DNA of 64,000 bases, taken from the NCBI GenBank assembly GCA_019426215.1, contig CM033408.1:7691077-7755076 (forward strand). Reading direction: 5' to 3'. Shown piece by piece: positions 46,301 through 58,394 of the stretch (position 1 is its first letter; every line of letters starts with the position of its first letter). The position numbers were made by a program, and so were the translations under genes. The notes beneath the pieces were generated by a model. It ran no database searches. It saw only the letters and a list, made by a program, of their open reading frames with translations, and had not been told where the DNA came from. The DNA comes from Buddleja alternifolia (taxonomy: Eukaryota; Streptophyta; Magnoliopsida; Lamiales; Scrophulariaceae).

Positions 46301-48595
46301 CTAGAGCCAATTGCCCATGCATTTCAGGCCCATCTTCTCAAGATGTCCCTCCAATACTCTTTGGCCCAAGGGTTTGGCAAAGGGGTCTGCTATGTTATTT
46401 GCCGAGTCCACACGTTCCACTTGAACGTCGCCTCTACGAACGATCTCTCTGATCAGATGGTATCGCCTTTCTATGTGTTTGGACCTCTGATGAGACCTTG
46501 GCTCTTTTGACTGTGTAATAGCCCCATTGTTATCACAGTACAATCGTACGGGATCAACAATAGATGGAACAACACCCAACTCTTGGATGAAGTTCCTTAT
46601 CCAAACAGCTTCTTTTGCAGCCGCCCAGGCTGCAATGTACTCAGCCTCTGTGGTGGAGTCAGCAATAGTTTCCTGTTTAGAACACTTCCAGCTGACCGCT
46701 CCACCATTGAGTACAAAGACAAATCCCGAGATAGATTTGAAATCATCCACATCAGATTGGAAGCTAGAATCTGTATAGCCTTCCAATTTTAATTCTCCTC
46801 CACCGTAGACTAGGAAGGCATCCTTAGTTCTTCTTAAGTACTTAAGGACTGCCTTTACGGCTTTCCAGTGCTCTTCGCCTGGATTGGCTTGATATCGGCT
46901 TATTGCACTAAGTGCATAAGCCACATCAGGCCGTGTACATAGCATAGCATACATAATACTCCCTATAGCAGAGGCATATGGTATGTGAGACATCTTGTCC
47001 TTTTCCTCCGGTGTCTGAGGGGACATAGACTTGGAAAGAGAAATACCATGTCTCATAGGCACCAGTCCTCTCTTGGACTGATCCATTTTGAATCTCTTCA
47101 AAACTCTATCTATGTACGCAGATTGGGAGAGTCCCAGCATTCTACTGGATCTATCTCGATGAATCTTCATTCCGAGAATGTAGGATGCCTCTCCCATATC
47201 CTTCATTGAGAATTGTGTGGATAACCACGCTTTCGTTTCTTGCAACATTCCTATGTTGTTTCCAAACAATAGAATGTCATCAACGTAAAGCACCAAAAAT
47301 GTTATCGCGCTCCCACTAGCCCTTTTGTACACACATGCTTCATCAGCATTTTGAAGAAAACCATATGTTTGTACAGTATCATCAAAACACTTGTTCCAGC
47401 TTCGGGAAGCCTGTTTGAGTCCATAAATGGATCTCTGAAGTTTGCACACCTTGTGCTCACTTCCTATGGATGCGAAGCCCTCGGGCTGCTCCATGTAAAG
47501 CTCTTCCTCTATTTTACCATTGAGGAAAGCAGTCTTCACATCCATCTGCCATATTTCATAGTCTAAATATGCAGCTATGGCTAGAAGTATCCGAATGGAT
47601 TTGACCATCGCCACTGGTGAAAAGGTTTCATCATAGTCAATTCCTTGCCTCTGAGTGTAACCTTTCGCCACGAGACGTGCCTTGTAGGTGACTACTTCTC
47701 CATCTGCTCCAAGCTTTCGCTTATAGATCCACTTGCAGCCTACGAGTTTAGACCCGTCAGGTGGATCTACCAAGGTCCAAACCTTGTTGGAGTGCATGGA
47801 GTCCATCTCGGATTGCATGGCTTCTAACCATTTTCCCGAATCGACGTCCAACGTCGCTTCCCCATATGTCCTTGGATCAGGGGAATTACCATCCTCGTTG
47901 CTATCAAGCAAGAAACCATACCTCTCAGGTTGTTTCGGGATCCTTTCGGATCTTCGAGGATGTTGTGTACTTGCTACTACTTCTGGTTGTGTATCTGTGG
48001 TATCAGGTGAACCCTTTTGTGGTTCTTGAGTTTCCTCAAGTTCTGCAACCTCGCCATTTCTATCCAATAGAAATTCCTTCTCTAAGAAGGTAGCGTTCCT
48101 TGAAACAAACACTTTATGTTCCGATGGGTTGTAGAAATAATATCCATAGGATTCCTTTGGATATCCCACAAACTTACATAAGGAGGATCTTGCATCCAAC
48201 TTATCGCCCACTAGTTGCTTGACATAAGCCGAGCAACCCCATACCCTTAGGTATTTATAAGTGGGTGGTTTACCAAACCACATTTCATATGGCACCTTGG
48301 AGACACTCTTTGACTGTACTCTATTTAATAGATGCGTCGCAGATTCTAGGGCATATCCCCAGAAGGAAAGAGGGAGTCTAGTGAAACTCATCATGGATCG
48401 AACCATGTCCATCAAGGTCCGATTCCTTCGCTCGCTTACCCCATTAAGTTGGGGAGTACCGGGCGGAGTCCACTGAGAGACAATCCCATTGTCTTTTAGA
48501 TAATCAAGGAATTCACGGGACAAGTATTCTCCCCCTCGATCCGATCGAAGAGCTTTGATACTTCTTCCCGTTTGCTTCTCTACTTCACCTCTCAA
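46301..48595 (-). pseudogene. Copia polyprotein: integrase core, reverse transcriptase, RNase H
   Basis: A 764-residue frame. The integrase core shows ALRSDRGGEYLSREF (second catalytic Asp), NGVSERRNRTLMDMVRSMM (catalytic Glu) and GYPKESYGYYFYNPSEHKVFVSRN. RT motifs are GCKWIYKRKLGADGEVVTYKARLVAKGYTQRQGIDYDETFSPV, QMDVKTAFLNGKIEEELYMEQPEGF, KLQRSIYGLKQASRSWN and LYVDDILLFGN (catalytic YVDD). RNase H shows GYTDSSFQSD, SKQETIADSTTEAEYIA, YCDNNGAI and SKHIERRYHLIREI. Its start is frame-shifted from the upstream integrase part at 48585-48595, so it is not continuous with gag. It ends three bases before the polypurine tract. Confidence 0.95.
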
Positions 48596-49469
48596 AGGTT
48601 TCAGACTTGTATCTCATAAGATACACGTAACCATACCTCGAAAAGTCGTCGGTGAAGGTTATGAAGTAAGAATGGTTCCCTTTAGTGCTTACATTAAGCG
48701 GACCACATACATCCGTATGGACCAAGTCCAAAAGGTTAGTAGCTCGCTCCATTTGCCCGGAAAATGATGACTTGGTCATCTTACCCTTTAGACAAGATTC
48801 ACAAGTTGGCATATCTAGCATTTCCCGAAGGTCAAGCTTATCCGCCATCTTATGAATTCTATCTTTAGAGATATGGCCTAGTCTAGCATGCCACAGGTAT
48901 GTATCATTTTGATTATCTAACTTTCTCTTACTAGTATGTTCCTCATGTTGAGATAATAAGATTGGAGTATCGGGGAGAACCGTGTATAAGCCATGAGACA
49001 ACTTTGATTCCAATATTAAAGAAGAACCATAAAACATGGAGCAAGCTCCATTTTTTATAACAAAACTATAACCTTCCTTGTCCAACAAGGGTACAGAAAT
49101 GATGTTCTTAATTAATTGCGGAATGTAAAATACATTGTTCAAAATAACACGGTTTTTGTTGGGAAAAGATAAGTAGATAGTTCCTACGGCCGTGGCAGCA
49201 ACCCATGCTCCATTCCCAAACCGCATGGTCATCTCCCCTCTACTTATTTTCTTGCTTCTTGCCATCACCTGCAAATCATTGCAAAGGTGAACTCCACATC
49301 CGGTGTCCAACACCCAAGAAGCATCATTAACTGATAAGTTAACTTCAACATAAAACATACCATTCATTGGTTCAGTGCAATTACGCTTCCAATGTCCCTT
49401 TTTACCACAATTGAAGCACGCATCATGATCGGTACCCTTAGCCTTTTTTACACCACCTTTGCCTTTCAA
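48585..49469 (-). pseudogene. Copia polyprotein: zinc knuckle, protease, integrase N-part
   Basis: A 294-residue frame. The knuckle is CFNCGKKGHWKRNC (C-x2-C-x4-H-x4-C). The protease is WVLDTGCGVHLCNDLQ, with the catalytic D-T-G. The GAG-pre-integrase region shows LWHARLGHISKDRIHKMADK and CESCLKGKMTKSSFSG, the H-H-C-C zinc site, then LDLVHTDVCGPLNVSTKGNHSYFITFTDDFSRYGYVYLM, which carries the first catalytic Asp pair. The frame ends at 48585 in a shift of reading frame relative to the integrase core. It is also out of frame with gag (shift near 49.49 kb). Confidence 0.93.
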
Positions 49470-49654
49470 CTGATTTTTCTTGTTGTCTTCTTCTTCCCCT
49501 TAATCTTATTGGCCTTATGGCCCTTAGAACGGGATGAGGAACCAACAAGCAGTACCGGCTTATCTTTCTTGATGGTGGCATCTGCACTCTTCAACATGTT
49601 CAACAACTCGGGTAATGAAGCCTCAAGTTGATTCATGTAGTAGTTGATGACAAA

Positions 49655-50158
49655 TTAGTCAAACGACTTCGGAAGGGACTGTAGCACGAGGTCAACAGAA
49701 AGCTCGGTCTCAAATTTTACGCCAAGATCAGAAAGCTTATTAATAAGACTGATCATACGTAAAACATGATCATCGACCGAAGATCCCTCATGCAGACGAG
49801 CACGGAATAGCTCTTTAGAGATTGCGAATCTCTCCCTCCTAGTTCGAGTGCCATAGAGCTCCTCGAGACTTTTGATAATATCCTTGGAGATGGTCATATG
49901 CTCAAATTGCTTTTGAAGCTTATTAGTCATTGAAGCCATCATGATACATCTCACTTGGATATTATCATCAGTCCACTTATCAAAAGCGGCACGTTCATCA
50001 TCAGTGCTTGTGCGAGTTACGCGAGGCAAAGGCGTATCTAATACGCTATCCTTGCGCTCACTTTGAAGCACAATTTTAAGGTTTCGATACCAATCGGCGT
50101 AGTTGGGACCGACAAGTCTATTTGAATCTAAGATTGTTGAAAGTGGATTTTTGGCCAT
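49655..50158 (-). pseudogene. Copia gag, truncated by a nonsense codon
   Basis: The ATG at 50158 starts MAKNPLSTILDSNRLVGPNYADWYRNLKIVLQSE, a UBN2/gag-type opening. It continues with the gag helix pattern FEHMTISKDIIKSLEELYGTRTRRERFAISKELFRARLHEGSSVDDHVLRMISLINKLSDLG. After LPKSFD a TAA (49655-49657) stops the frame where the family normally has Gln. Readable gag sequence (NYYMNQLEASLPELLNMLKSADATIKKDKP) continues in the same frame for about 50 codons. Role: virus-like-particle coat. A single change would explain the stop. Confidence 0.9.
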
Positions 50159-51932
50159 TTTGTTAACTACAAAATAAATAGCGAGGCAAAACAATTAGCA
50201 TTCAATATGTAATTTTGTCCACATATAATTCGGTCTTTAATCATACGTGTCTCCCACTATTTTATCAAATTCCATAACCCTCTTATATGGATATTCGAGG
50301 AGATATGCGGGTCTCCCTAGTGGGCTCGAGATCCATAAGCGACTCTTCATATGCCCCGAGAACACGAGCCCATATGATAAATCCGTATGGTAGGCTTACC
50401 GGCCTTCTATATCGACATATAGTTCTCAAGATATTTTGCCTCGTCTTTCCCATATACCCCGAGAACACGAGCCCATATGGTAGTAAACGTTAAGTCAAGC
50501 CCATCAAATATTCATGGTCAATCGATCGGACTAGTGTGCCCCACGACTCATGGACGACACCTAGACAAATCGATCCCACGAGCATCTCTATGCTTAGTGG
50601 TGGTCACAGCCTAATCCACTTGACGCCACCCCACGACTCATGGACGGCGGGCCAAGCTTCATGGCATTTCACATGCCACCACTTATGATGGAAGGCGTGG
50701 ACAATAGAACCTCATTCAATTTCCACATAAACTTAATATTTCTTGGATTTACTTGAAACAAATCAAGCGAGGGGTTTCAACATGCAAGGTCTCATCAAGA
50801 TTAGGATTATCTTTAATTATGTGATCATGCAATCCAAGTAGCATATAAGAAAACATAATATAAGACATCCACAAAGCGGTAAACAAATATGGATGATTGT
50901 GGGTCCCTAAGCGATCCACCCGAGCCACCGGTGAATCTAAGGCAATCTAGGGTACTAAATTAAAATAGGCCCTATCTATTACATAAGCTTCCAACGGCAT
51001 ACATAATCTTCAATAATGGTCCATCATCTTCGTCTCCATCTTCGATTACAATAAAATGAAAAAGAAAGTGCGAAAATAAAATATACAACCAAATCGAAAT
51101 AGAGGCCAATAATAATTACAACCCAATTGAATAATCTAAGGCTCGACCCACAATCCATCCATTATGCAAATCAACCATCAAGCGTATGAAGATGACATGC
51201 AAAGCATTAATTAATCATAAGCCCATCACATAGTTGAAACAATCATAACTTTGGGATTTATACGTTTTGAGGAAAAACCGAGTTTTTCTAGTTTTCAAAA
51301 ATTCCAAACTTTTAAATAACTCAAAAACGCGTGGAAGTTGATTCCAAAATCAAGAAATGGGCCAAAGGTAGGAGTCCTTGAAGGCCCGGGTCGTGTGTAC
51401 CACACCACGTCAAGATGGTCCAACCATCAAGCACATGGTGTGCATACGCACACCCGTGTACGCTGCCCGGCAACGCACCGTGCGCCGCCGAGCAGCGCAC
51501 ACACTGTCCAGCAGCTGCTGGACAGTTTCTCGACCATGGTCAAGACCACCAAGGGGTGGAATCGGCCATGGTCAGCCCCGTCTTGACCCCCGCCAAGTTT
51601 CCTTTGACAGTTGGCAATGATTCGCGATATTGAGTCCTACTAAATGAGCACACCCTTATGCGCACAAAGCCTTCGGCCGGGTGCGCACAAAGTCTCGTAG
51701 CTTGGGTTCAATATCAACGGTCCTTGCCCGGGATTCGACCTTCCTTTTTAGTGTCTCTTAATTTTCAATCGTTTCAAAAAAAATAAAATCTCCAAGATTT
51801 TAAGAAAAACGATGACAAATCCCAAGCTATTATTAAATCAACAAATGTAACATATAGATTTAAGCAACCGGTTAAAATACTACATGAAACCGAAAGCAAA
51901 AACATGCAAAGTTTTTAATGTGCATAACCCGG
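50159..51932 (-). other. Long untranslated leader of the young Copia element
   Basis: About 1.8 kb between PBS and gag ATG. It has no conserved domain and contains the direct repeat CCCCGAGAACACGAGCCCAT at about 50356 and 50457, and GCCACCCCACGACTCATGGACGGC-like sequence repeated near 50536-50650. A GC-rich block at 51410-51600 has open frames on the + strand, but no family pattern. Confidence 0.6.
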
Positions 51933-51945
51933 GCTCTGATACCAC
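51933..51945 (-). other. Primer-binding site of the young Copia element
   Basis: TGGTATCAGAGCC on the minus strand one base after the 5' LTR; initiator-tRNA type, the same class as in the two other LTR elements of this window. Confidence 0.88.
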
Positions 51946-54085
51946 TGTTAGGATCGGTATGCCCCCACAAGCGATGCCGGCGCAACGGAAGAAATAAAGT
52001 ATATAAAACACATATATATCGGCATCCCAAGCTAGGGGGTCAAAGTAATGCACAACAAAAACTAATACGAGTAAAGGGGTTTTAAACCGATTACAAGATT
52101 TGGGGTTTTATTAAGTGAGGGTGTAAAACCACAACACAAGGAAAACCACACAAAAACTTTGGCTCTCATTTTCGAATCCTCACCTCAACATGGAGGGGTT
52201 CGAATCAAACCACCATAAGCTCCTAAAGCAAGAAGCCTCTACAAGGACACACCTCAATTAAGTTCATACCTTAAGCAAAAGATTGGCTAGATATATGCTC
52301 TAAGGAAATGGAGTCTATGTAGTGAAAGATGGAAGACAAGAAGAGTTACTAAAAGAAATATCTATGGAAGATAATCTTTTACAACTAATCTTCAAGAAGA
52401 AGTTTTATAGAAGAAAGTCTTCAAGAATCACAAGAGAAGCTAGAAAAATCTAGAGATGAAGAACTAAGCTCTAAGCTTTTTTTTCTTTTTAAGTTTTCAT
52501 CAAGTTTTAAATGAGAGCAAGAACACCTCCTTTTATAGCCACCAATTTTCGGCCATATGGTGTTAGGTGGAGTAGAAGACTTGTTTTTCTTCACCTACCA
52601 CCTCATTCTCACCTACCATTCCATTCTCAACTACCACCACATGTGTAAGAGAATATTTTTCATTTTCTTCTTCATTTAAAAAACATTACAAGTCAAACTT
52701 TGACTAGCTTTGAATTTCACTCTTGTGACTTCATTTAATTAAGTCCAACTTAATTAAAATGACTCCCAAGTCTTCCAAGACTTGTTAATTAAATAATCTT
52801 CATGATTAATTAATAGTAAAATTAGTAGTTTAAATAAATTCCCGGATAATAACAATTTCCGTTAATAATTAATCTCCAAGATTAATTAATAGAATAATTA
52901 TTTTCCCAAGCCTACTAATTAAAATGTCTTCCACTTAATCAATTAATCTCATTAATCAATTTCACTTTAATCCTAAATCGGATTAATATTCACATAGTAA
53001 TTGAACTTTCTTGAGTAAGTGTGTAACCCCATTGTAGGTTCGTTCATGTACTAGTAGTAGGAACACAACCCCGTTGTGCCTTTGCAATTTTCATTGCTAG
53101 ATTTAATTACTCCAAGTATTTTAATCCGACCAAGAATTAATTACCGATTAATTCATGGTTCCTACAAATCAAGGTTAGTACTAGCCACGCGCCAAGAAGA
53201 CCTAGCCATGAACGATTATTAGGTGACCTTTCCGCATTACGATTTTCGCATAAATAAAATCCTTCCATCAAATATCCCGATCGAATCTAGGACTTGGATG
53301 TCAGTCGAAATCCCAATAACTCGATTCTATGTATATCGATCTAAGTGACATTGACCAATTTATCAATCAAGCGAGGAAACACTGCTCCTCCTTATTGATA
53401 CTACTCCGGCCGGAGGTTCCCATGGTCAATACACTGTGAAGTACATAGGATATGCGCCGATGCTAATGATCAGTGACGGATTCTTTCTTGGCACTCACGC
53501 GCCTCCGTACATAACCAGACTGGACCCAATATGCCCCACTTTATGACTCACCTGGAATCGTGTGACAAATCTAAGTACAGTGGGCGATGCACGAGACGAC
53601 CAATGGTGCCTCAAGTCATGAGGACCAATCTTATGCCTACGTAACCGAGGAGATTCCAAATTCGACATTGACTCCAATATGGAATCTCGGCGGGGTTGTT
53701 CAGTTTACTCGATCCCAACGAGAACCCACATACATGCACTGATGTACACCGTATCAGTATCCATGGAATAGGATACACTCTCCAAGAGTGTGCATTGTAC
53801 GTGCAAGTCTTTACGAGTCATTGATATCCCTATCTCAATGATTCTATGACTTGGAACATCTTTAAGACCACAACCTTAGAGACGTATTCCATGATTGGCA
53901 TCCCCGATACCAAACACATCTCATAGGTTAAGAGTGATCTAGGGGACTTTATCTAATTGCATAGAATGATGAGATAAAGAAGAAAATGCCATTTATTAAA
54001 TTACTTGACAAGATACAATATAAGACTGTTTAAAGAGTCGGCTACTACGCCCTACAAATGGCGCACCGGGCACCTAACTCTTTCA
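51946..54085 (-). repeat. 5' LTR of the young Copia element
   Basis: 2140 bp; lacks one A in an A run relative to the partner (near 52156). Differences seen are mostly C/T or G/A transitions. Confidence 0.95.
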
Positions 54086-54500
54086 GGTCTAAAGTTCACA
54101 CATACTATCGCAATCTTAATCCCAATCATTGACTGTCAAAGAGTAAATACCCACGTGATCGGATTAATGCGAGTCGAGTTCAAATATGTTAATTCCATTA
54201 ACCATATTCATGACACCAGCTCATACTATCTAATCAGTATTCGACTGGCACTTCCTTGTCAAAGCAGATGTCATGCGAGTTAAATTTTAATGCCCAATTA
54301 AAATTTCTTAACTCGCAAACTCCCTTTTAAGAGATTAAATACTTGTTCAATACATTCAAATGCCATTAGATTTATATGAACAAAATCAAAAATTTTATTT
54401 TATAAATAGAAACAATAAATAGTTTGTACAAATAACTTATCAAAGCCCTACTCAATCTAATTCCTCATAGGCATTGAGCGCATACACCTAACAGTGACAT

Positions 54501-55299
54501 TTAGACATCTACGATGCCTACAAGGTGAAATGTAAAAAAAATCCTTCTCCATCTTTCTTCGATCCACGACATAAGTGAAAAAGACTCCAAAAGTGAGCAA
54601 AAACTCACATCCGCACCAAGACTAGTCATTAACACCACAAAACAATTAATCAACTTATATGAATTAGGCAATAATTGTGTTGGACTAAGCCTCAAGCTAT
54701 TAATGATATCAAGATGAATATCAGAGAGGGGGGACCTAAGACTGCCATAAGATGTGCTACATGAAAGCATCGATAATGCTTCGGAGGACGATGAAGCTTG
54801 TCATTAGAATCGATAATTTTATATGATAGCCCTCAGGAATGAAATATTGAGATCGAATCTCATCTACTAAAGCAAGGGCCATCTTAGATTTCTTTTTTAA
54901 CCACGAGGCTAACTTACTAGACTTTGAATTATGATCAAATAAGTCGAGATTCACATCAGAACCCCCCTCACTATCTATGTCATGAAGATCGACCTCGACC
55001 TCATTATTCGAACCTTCACTAATGCCTAAATCGGCATTGTTTTTTTCTCCACTCGGATCTTCCATTGTATTATTGATGGAATTACTTCAACTTACATTAT
55101 AAAGAAGGTGGTCACGAGAGCTTGACAGGCCAGGTGATACATCGTGAAGAATATATACAGCAAGATTATTAAGTTCCACATTATCATTATTTTCACATGG
55201 AAAATGATCTATAACCCTATAAGTTTTATCCGATGACGAACCATCACTTGAAATATCATTATTATTAACGGAAGGGAAAGAATAATTACGACGTGGCAT
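54501..55299 (-). pseudogene. Remnant of a plant gypsy-type transposon ORF (Transposase_28-like)
   Basis: Minus-strand frames at 55299-55087 (MPRRNYSFPSVNNNDISSDGSSSDKTYRV...) and 55065-54757 (MEDPSGEKNNADLGISEGSN...) are in one frame separated by a single TGA. A shifted frame at 54770-54501 then gives SDIHLDIINSLRLSPTQLLPNSYKLINCFVVLMTSLGADVSFCSLLESFSLMSW. This last stretch has the L-x-P-x-Q-L-x-P-N-x-x-x-x-I pattern of the PF04195-type 'putative gypsy-type transposon' domain, as I remember it. The acidic Ser/Asn-rich N-terminus is typical of those ORFs. The remnant is cut at about 54.5 kb by older repeat DNA, and function is not expected. Confidence 0.5.
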
Positions 55300-55513
55300 T
55301 TTTATTTCCTAAGATAGAGGATAAATAAAGAAAAATAAGAAAAAAGATATATGAACCTAGATATTGAAGATTGCTACAACTAGACATTGACGACACTCTA
55401 ACCACCAAAGAACGATCCGGTTCTTCTTACGATCTGGGTTTCTCTTATCTCTCTAGAAAATTCTCTCTCTATAAAGTGAAAATGTAAAAATGTAAAAGGA
55501 AGAAGTTACTGTG

Positions 55514-55521
55514 TATTTATA
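55514..55521 (-). promoter_or_regulatory. TATA box upstream of the gypsy-type ORF remnant
   Basis: Reads CCTATAAATACAC on the minus strand, about 215 bp before the ATG at 55299, followed by a CT/GA-rich leader with AGAGAGAGAATTTTCTAGAG. Could be an LTR promoter. Confidence 0.4.
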
Positions 55522-55529
55522 GGGTAGAG

Positions 55530-56630
55530 GCAATCATCGGACGATGGACATTTTAGCGGTGTTTGAATTCTACAGTGGAGATTGAATGACGCTTCAGTAT
55601 GAAAGATAGTAGGGCGGAGCATACTAATGACATGCTTACATGAAAAGACATGCTCCATAGATGCTCTGACATACGCGCGACGGAAAACATATAGAACAAA
55701 TTTATTAAATGTATAAATGCTGATAATCAATGTTTAATAGACACATGTAAGGATGTTCATCCATAGTACTATCGTAGAACATTACGATTTACTTCAACAG
55801 CCCTAAATTCGAATGATATTACGAACTTAGAACTATCGAAGTGTGGGACTATTTGGGCATATAAATTAAATACCTTGGAACAGGCCCAATTGCACAATAA
55901 GGGCCCAAAGACTGGAACAAAGGCCCAAAACCGAGATATAGGCCCAAAACCAAAGCAAGATCCGCGTTCTATATTCGAGTCACGTACAACCGGACAACAG
56001 AGAGCTCTCCGATCAACCCACGTGTCCTAATCTGAGCAAACACATATGTCACTATGCCATTCGTACACAATATCACCTATAAATACCCTCATGCATGACC
56101 AATTGGGGGTTACGCAATCACTATTCACAAAATCACTATCAACCACACAGTAGCTCCAACCTACAAGCTTCGATCTAGATACTGAGTAGACCCATATATA
56201 AATTACGAAGTTTATGTTATGACTCCATACTTGAGTTGAACTACGTTAGACTTGATCCTATTGATAGGTATGTAGGCAGCTCTACATTGGAGTGCAGTCT
56301 ATAATCTATTAATTTTCGGGTCGGTTCCTACCCGAACCTCGACTGGTCCGAGTTGTAGCTTTTACGAAATACGACCCAGATCAAATGTTAATTATGTATA
56401 ATCCACTATGCCAATAAAATACACAAGATCAAGCATCGAAAAGAATGGGATACACATGAGGTAGTACTTCATTCTGATTTTATTATCAGATTGGCAAAAA
56501 AAAAAAAAAAATTGGAAAAATTATGATTAAGAGAGTAGGAAGTTTTCAGATTAATAAAGACACAATAACTTTTAACTGATTAAGGAGAACGGATTGCTAC
56601 ACTTTGCATATTATCAGAAGGCTAATTGTA
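55530..56630. other. Unassigned DNA with LTR-like promoter elements
   Basis: Contains four GGCCCAA words at 55875-55944, CACGTGTC at 56021-56028 and a TATA-like CTATAAATACCC at 56080-56091 on the + strand. It might be the LTR of the element to the left, but no TG/CA ends or TSD were established. Confidence 0.35.
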
Positions 56631-56632
56631 AT

Positions 56633-57301
56633 TAGGGGTGTTCATCGGTCGGTTTTTTAACCGAACCAAACCGAACCGAAATTTCGGACCGAAAGCTGAA
56701 TCGAACAGTGTCGGTTCGGTTCGGTTAAAAAACAGACCGGTTCGGTTTGGTTAAAAAACCGACCGGTTCGGTCGGTTTTTTTCGGTTCGGTTAAAACCGA
56801 AACATAATTTTTTTATTTTTTTTTACTTTTGTTTGGCTATTATTGTTCACTTTTTCTTTGGAATGCATACATTTATATATTTATAATTATGTTTAGCACG
56901 TCCAATTAAAATTGACATAATGAAATTTATAAGTGAACCGGTTCGGTTTGATTTTTCGGTATAAATAAATAAATAAATTAGATATAAATAAATAATTGAA
57001 ATTTAATTATGACTAATTTTAATTCATTTTCCTATAAGTTGTCACTAGGAAACACATTTTTTTATAATTTTTTATCTATATTATACTATATAAAAAAATA
57101 AAATAAAAATAATTTTTTTTTTCGGTTTTTCGATTAACCGACCGAACCGAACCTCCAAACCGAAAACCGAACCGAAAAATCAAAATTTGCAAAAAAAAAA
57201 ACTGAAAACCGAACCGAAATTTTCGGTTCGATTTTCGGTCCAGATCTAAATTTCGGTTCTCGGTCGGTTTGGTCGGTTCGGTTGATTCGTGAACACCCCT
57301 A
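56633..57301. mobile_element. hAT MITE of the TAGGGGTGT group with CCGAACCGAA arrays
   Basis: 669 bp. Ends TAGGGGTGTTCA and TGAACACCCCTA are perfect inverted repeats, and the TSD ATTGTAAT is perfect at 56625-56632 and 57302-57309. Both ends are built from AACCGAACCGAA and GGTTCGGT words; the middle is AT-rich. No ORF. Confidence 0.94.
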
Positions 57302-57309
57302 ATTGTAAT

Positions 57310-58184
57310 TCAAATATCCATGTGAGTCCTTCCATTTTTGTTTTCTTTTCTAATTTCAATAAAAAAAAATTATCACTAATTTCTTAACAAATCCATCCAT
57401 CAACATTGAATAAGAATTTCAATAGTAGTTGGAATTTATTTTACAATGCTTTTAAATTTTTAAAGTAACTGAAATAACATTATATAATTTTGTTTCTTTA
57501 TAAATAATAATTTTATAATTGTGGAACAAACCAAAACTATTTTTTAACAATTGTATCGTCTTTGATATAGCAATTTAAGGCTTTTAATTGTATCTCTTGA
57601 ACCATTTCAATAAAAAAATCAACCTTGATTTGAATAATATTTTTTTATTAACTACCCCGATTGAATAATTTTATCACGCAAGAAAAGATAGACAATCACA
57701 AACGTACAAATAATATTTTAAGATGAATATTATAAGAAGTTACGTAAATTTCTACATTACGCATAAAGAAATTGTTTAGAAAATACTTTCATATTTTCTT
57801 CTTTTAGAATCTTTAACCCCACTAGGCGCGTGTGCTACACTCTGAAAATCCCAAACGTTTTTCAAAATGTAACTCTCGGATGTCTCTAAAACATATCCAT
57901 GTAGGTGGTTCCTCCAATTAAGATAGAGTATTAAAAGCAGGAAAAAACTATTACTTATGATGATTTGATAAATCATAGGGTTAATTATTTTAATTTATTT
58001 TTCTCATAATATGACATATGATATGGTTTATCGAACATTCTTTGTCGAAGGAATTTAAAATGTACTTAATTGCTATGTTTAATATATTATTTATTGTTAA
58101 TATCTTATTTCTTGTTGCATGGCTCCAACTTGATCTGAAATCATTATTTGTAAAAATAAAATAAAATAAAAAACATAGTTAGGA
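57310..58184. other. AT-rich intergenic DNA
   Basis: AT-rich with no recognisable gene, RNA or bounded repeat. Confidence 0.4.
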
Positions 58185-58200
58185 TAAATTTGTAGATGTA

Positions 58201-58394
58201 ACCAAAAGAAGTTGGCCAAGTGGAAGAAACTCTGAACGCTTAAGCAAAAAGTCTTGTGTTCGACCCTTGCGAATGCAAAAAATTTCTTTGGGAGAAATCC
58301 CCTACAATTGTGGGGGACAATACCTCGAGGGATTAGTTTTGAGCCTCTGAATTTGAGGACATCTTGGGAAACCAAAAATAAATAAATAAATAAA
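58201..58394 (+). mobile_element. tRNA-derived SINE with (AAAT)n tail
   Basis: A box TTGGCCAAGTGG (58212-58223), B box GTGTTCGACCCT (58256-58267), then a body of about 110 bp and a tail of AAAT repeats (about 58374-58394). The 16-bp TSD TAAATTTGTAGATGTA is perfect at 58185-58200 and 58395-58410, so the ends are firm. Its body is unlike the SINE at 14.5 kb. Confidence 0.9.

Larger units (their letters stand above)
44146..54085 (-). mobile_element. Young Copia retrotransposon with 2.14-kb LTRs
   Basis: 9940 bp. LTRs at 44146-46286 (2141 bp) and 51946-54085 (2140 bp) begin TGTTAGG and end CTTTCA on the + strand. The TSD GGTCT is at 44141-44145 and 54086-54090. PBS and polypurine tract place the 5' end on the right. 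Gag, protease, integrase, RT and RNase H follow in Copia order. The LTRs differ at about eight sites plus one 1-bp indel by eye, so insertion is recent. Gag has a nonsense codon and the polyprotein two frame changes. LTRs of this length are unusually long for Copia. Confidence 0.96.
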
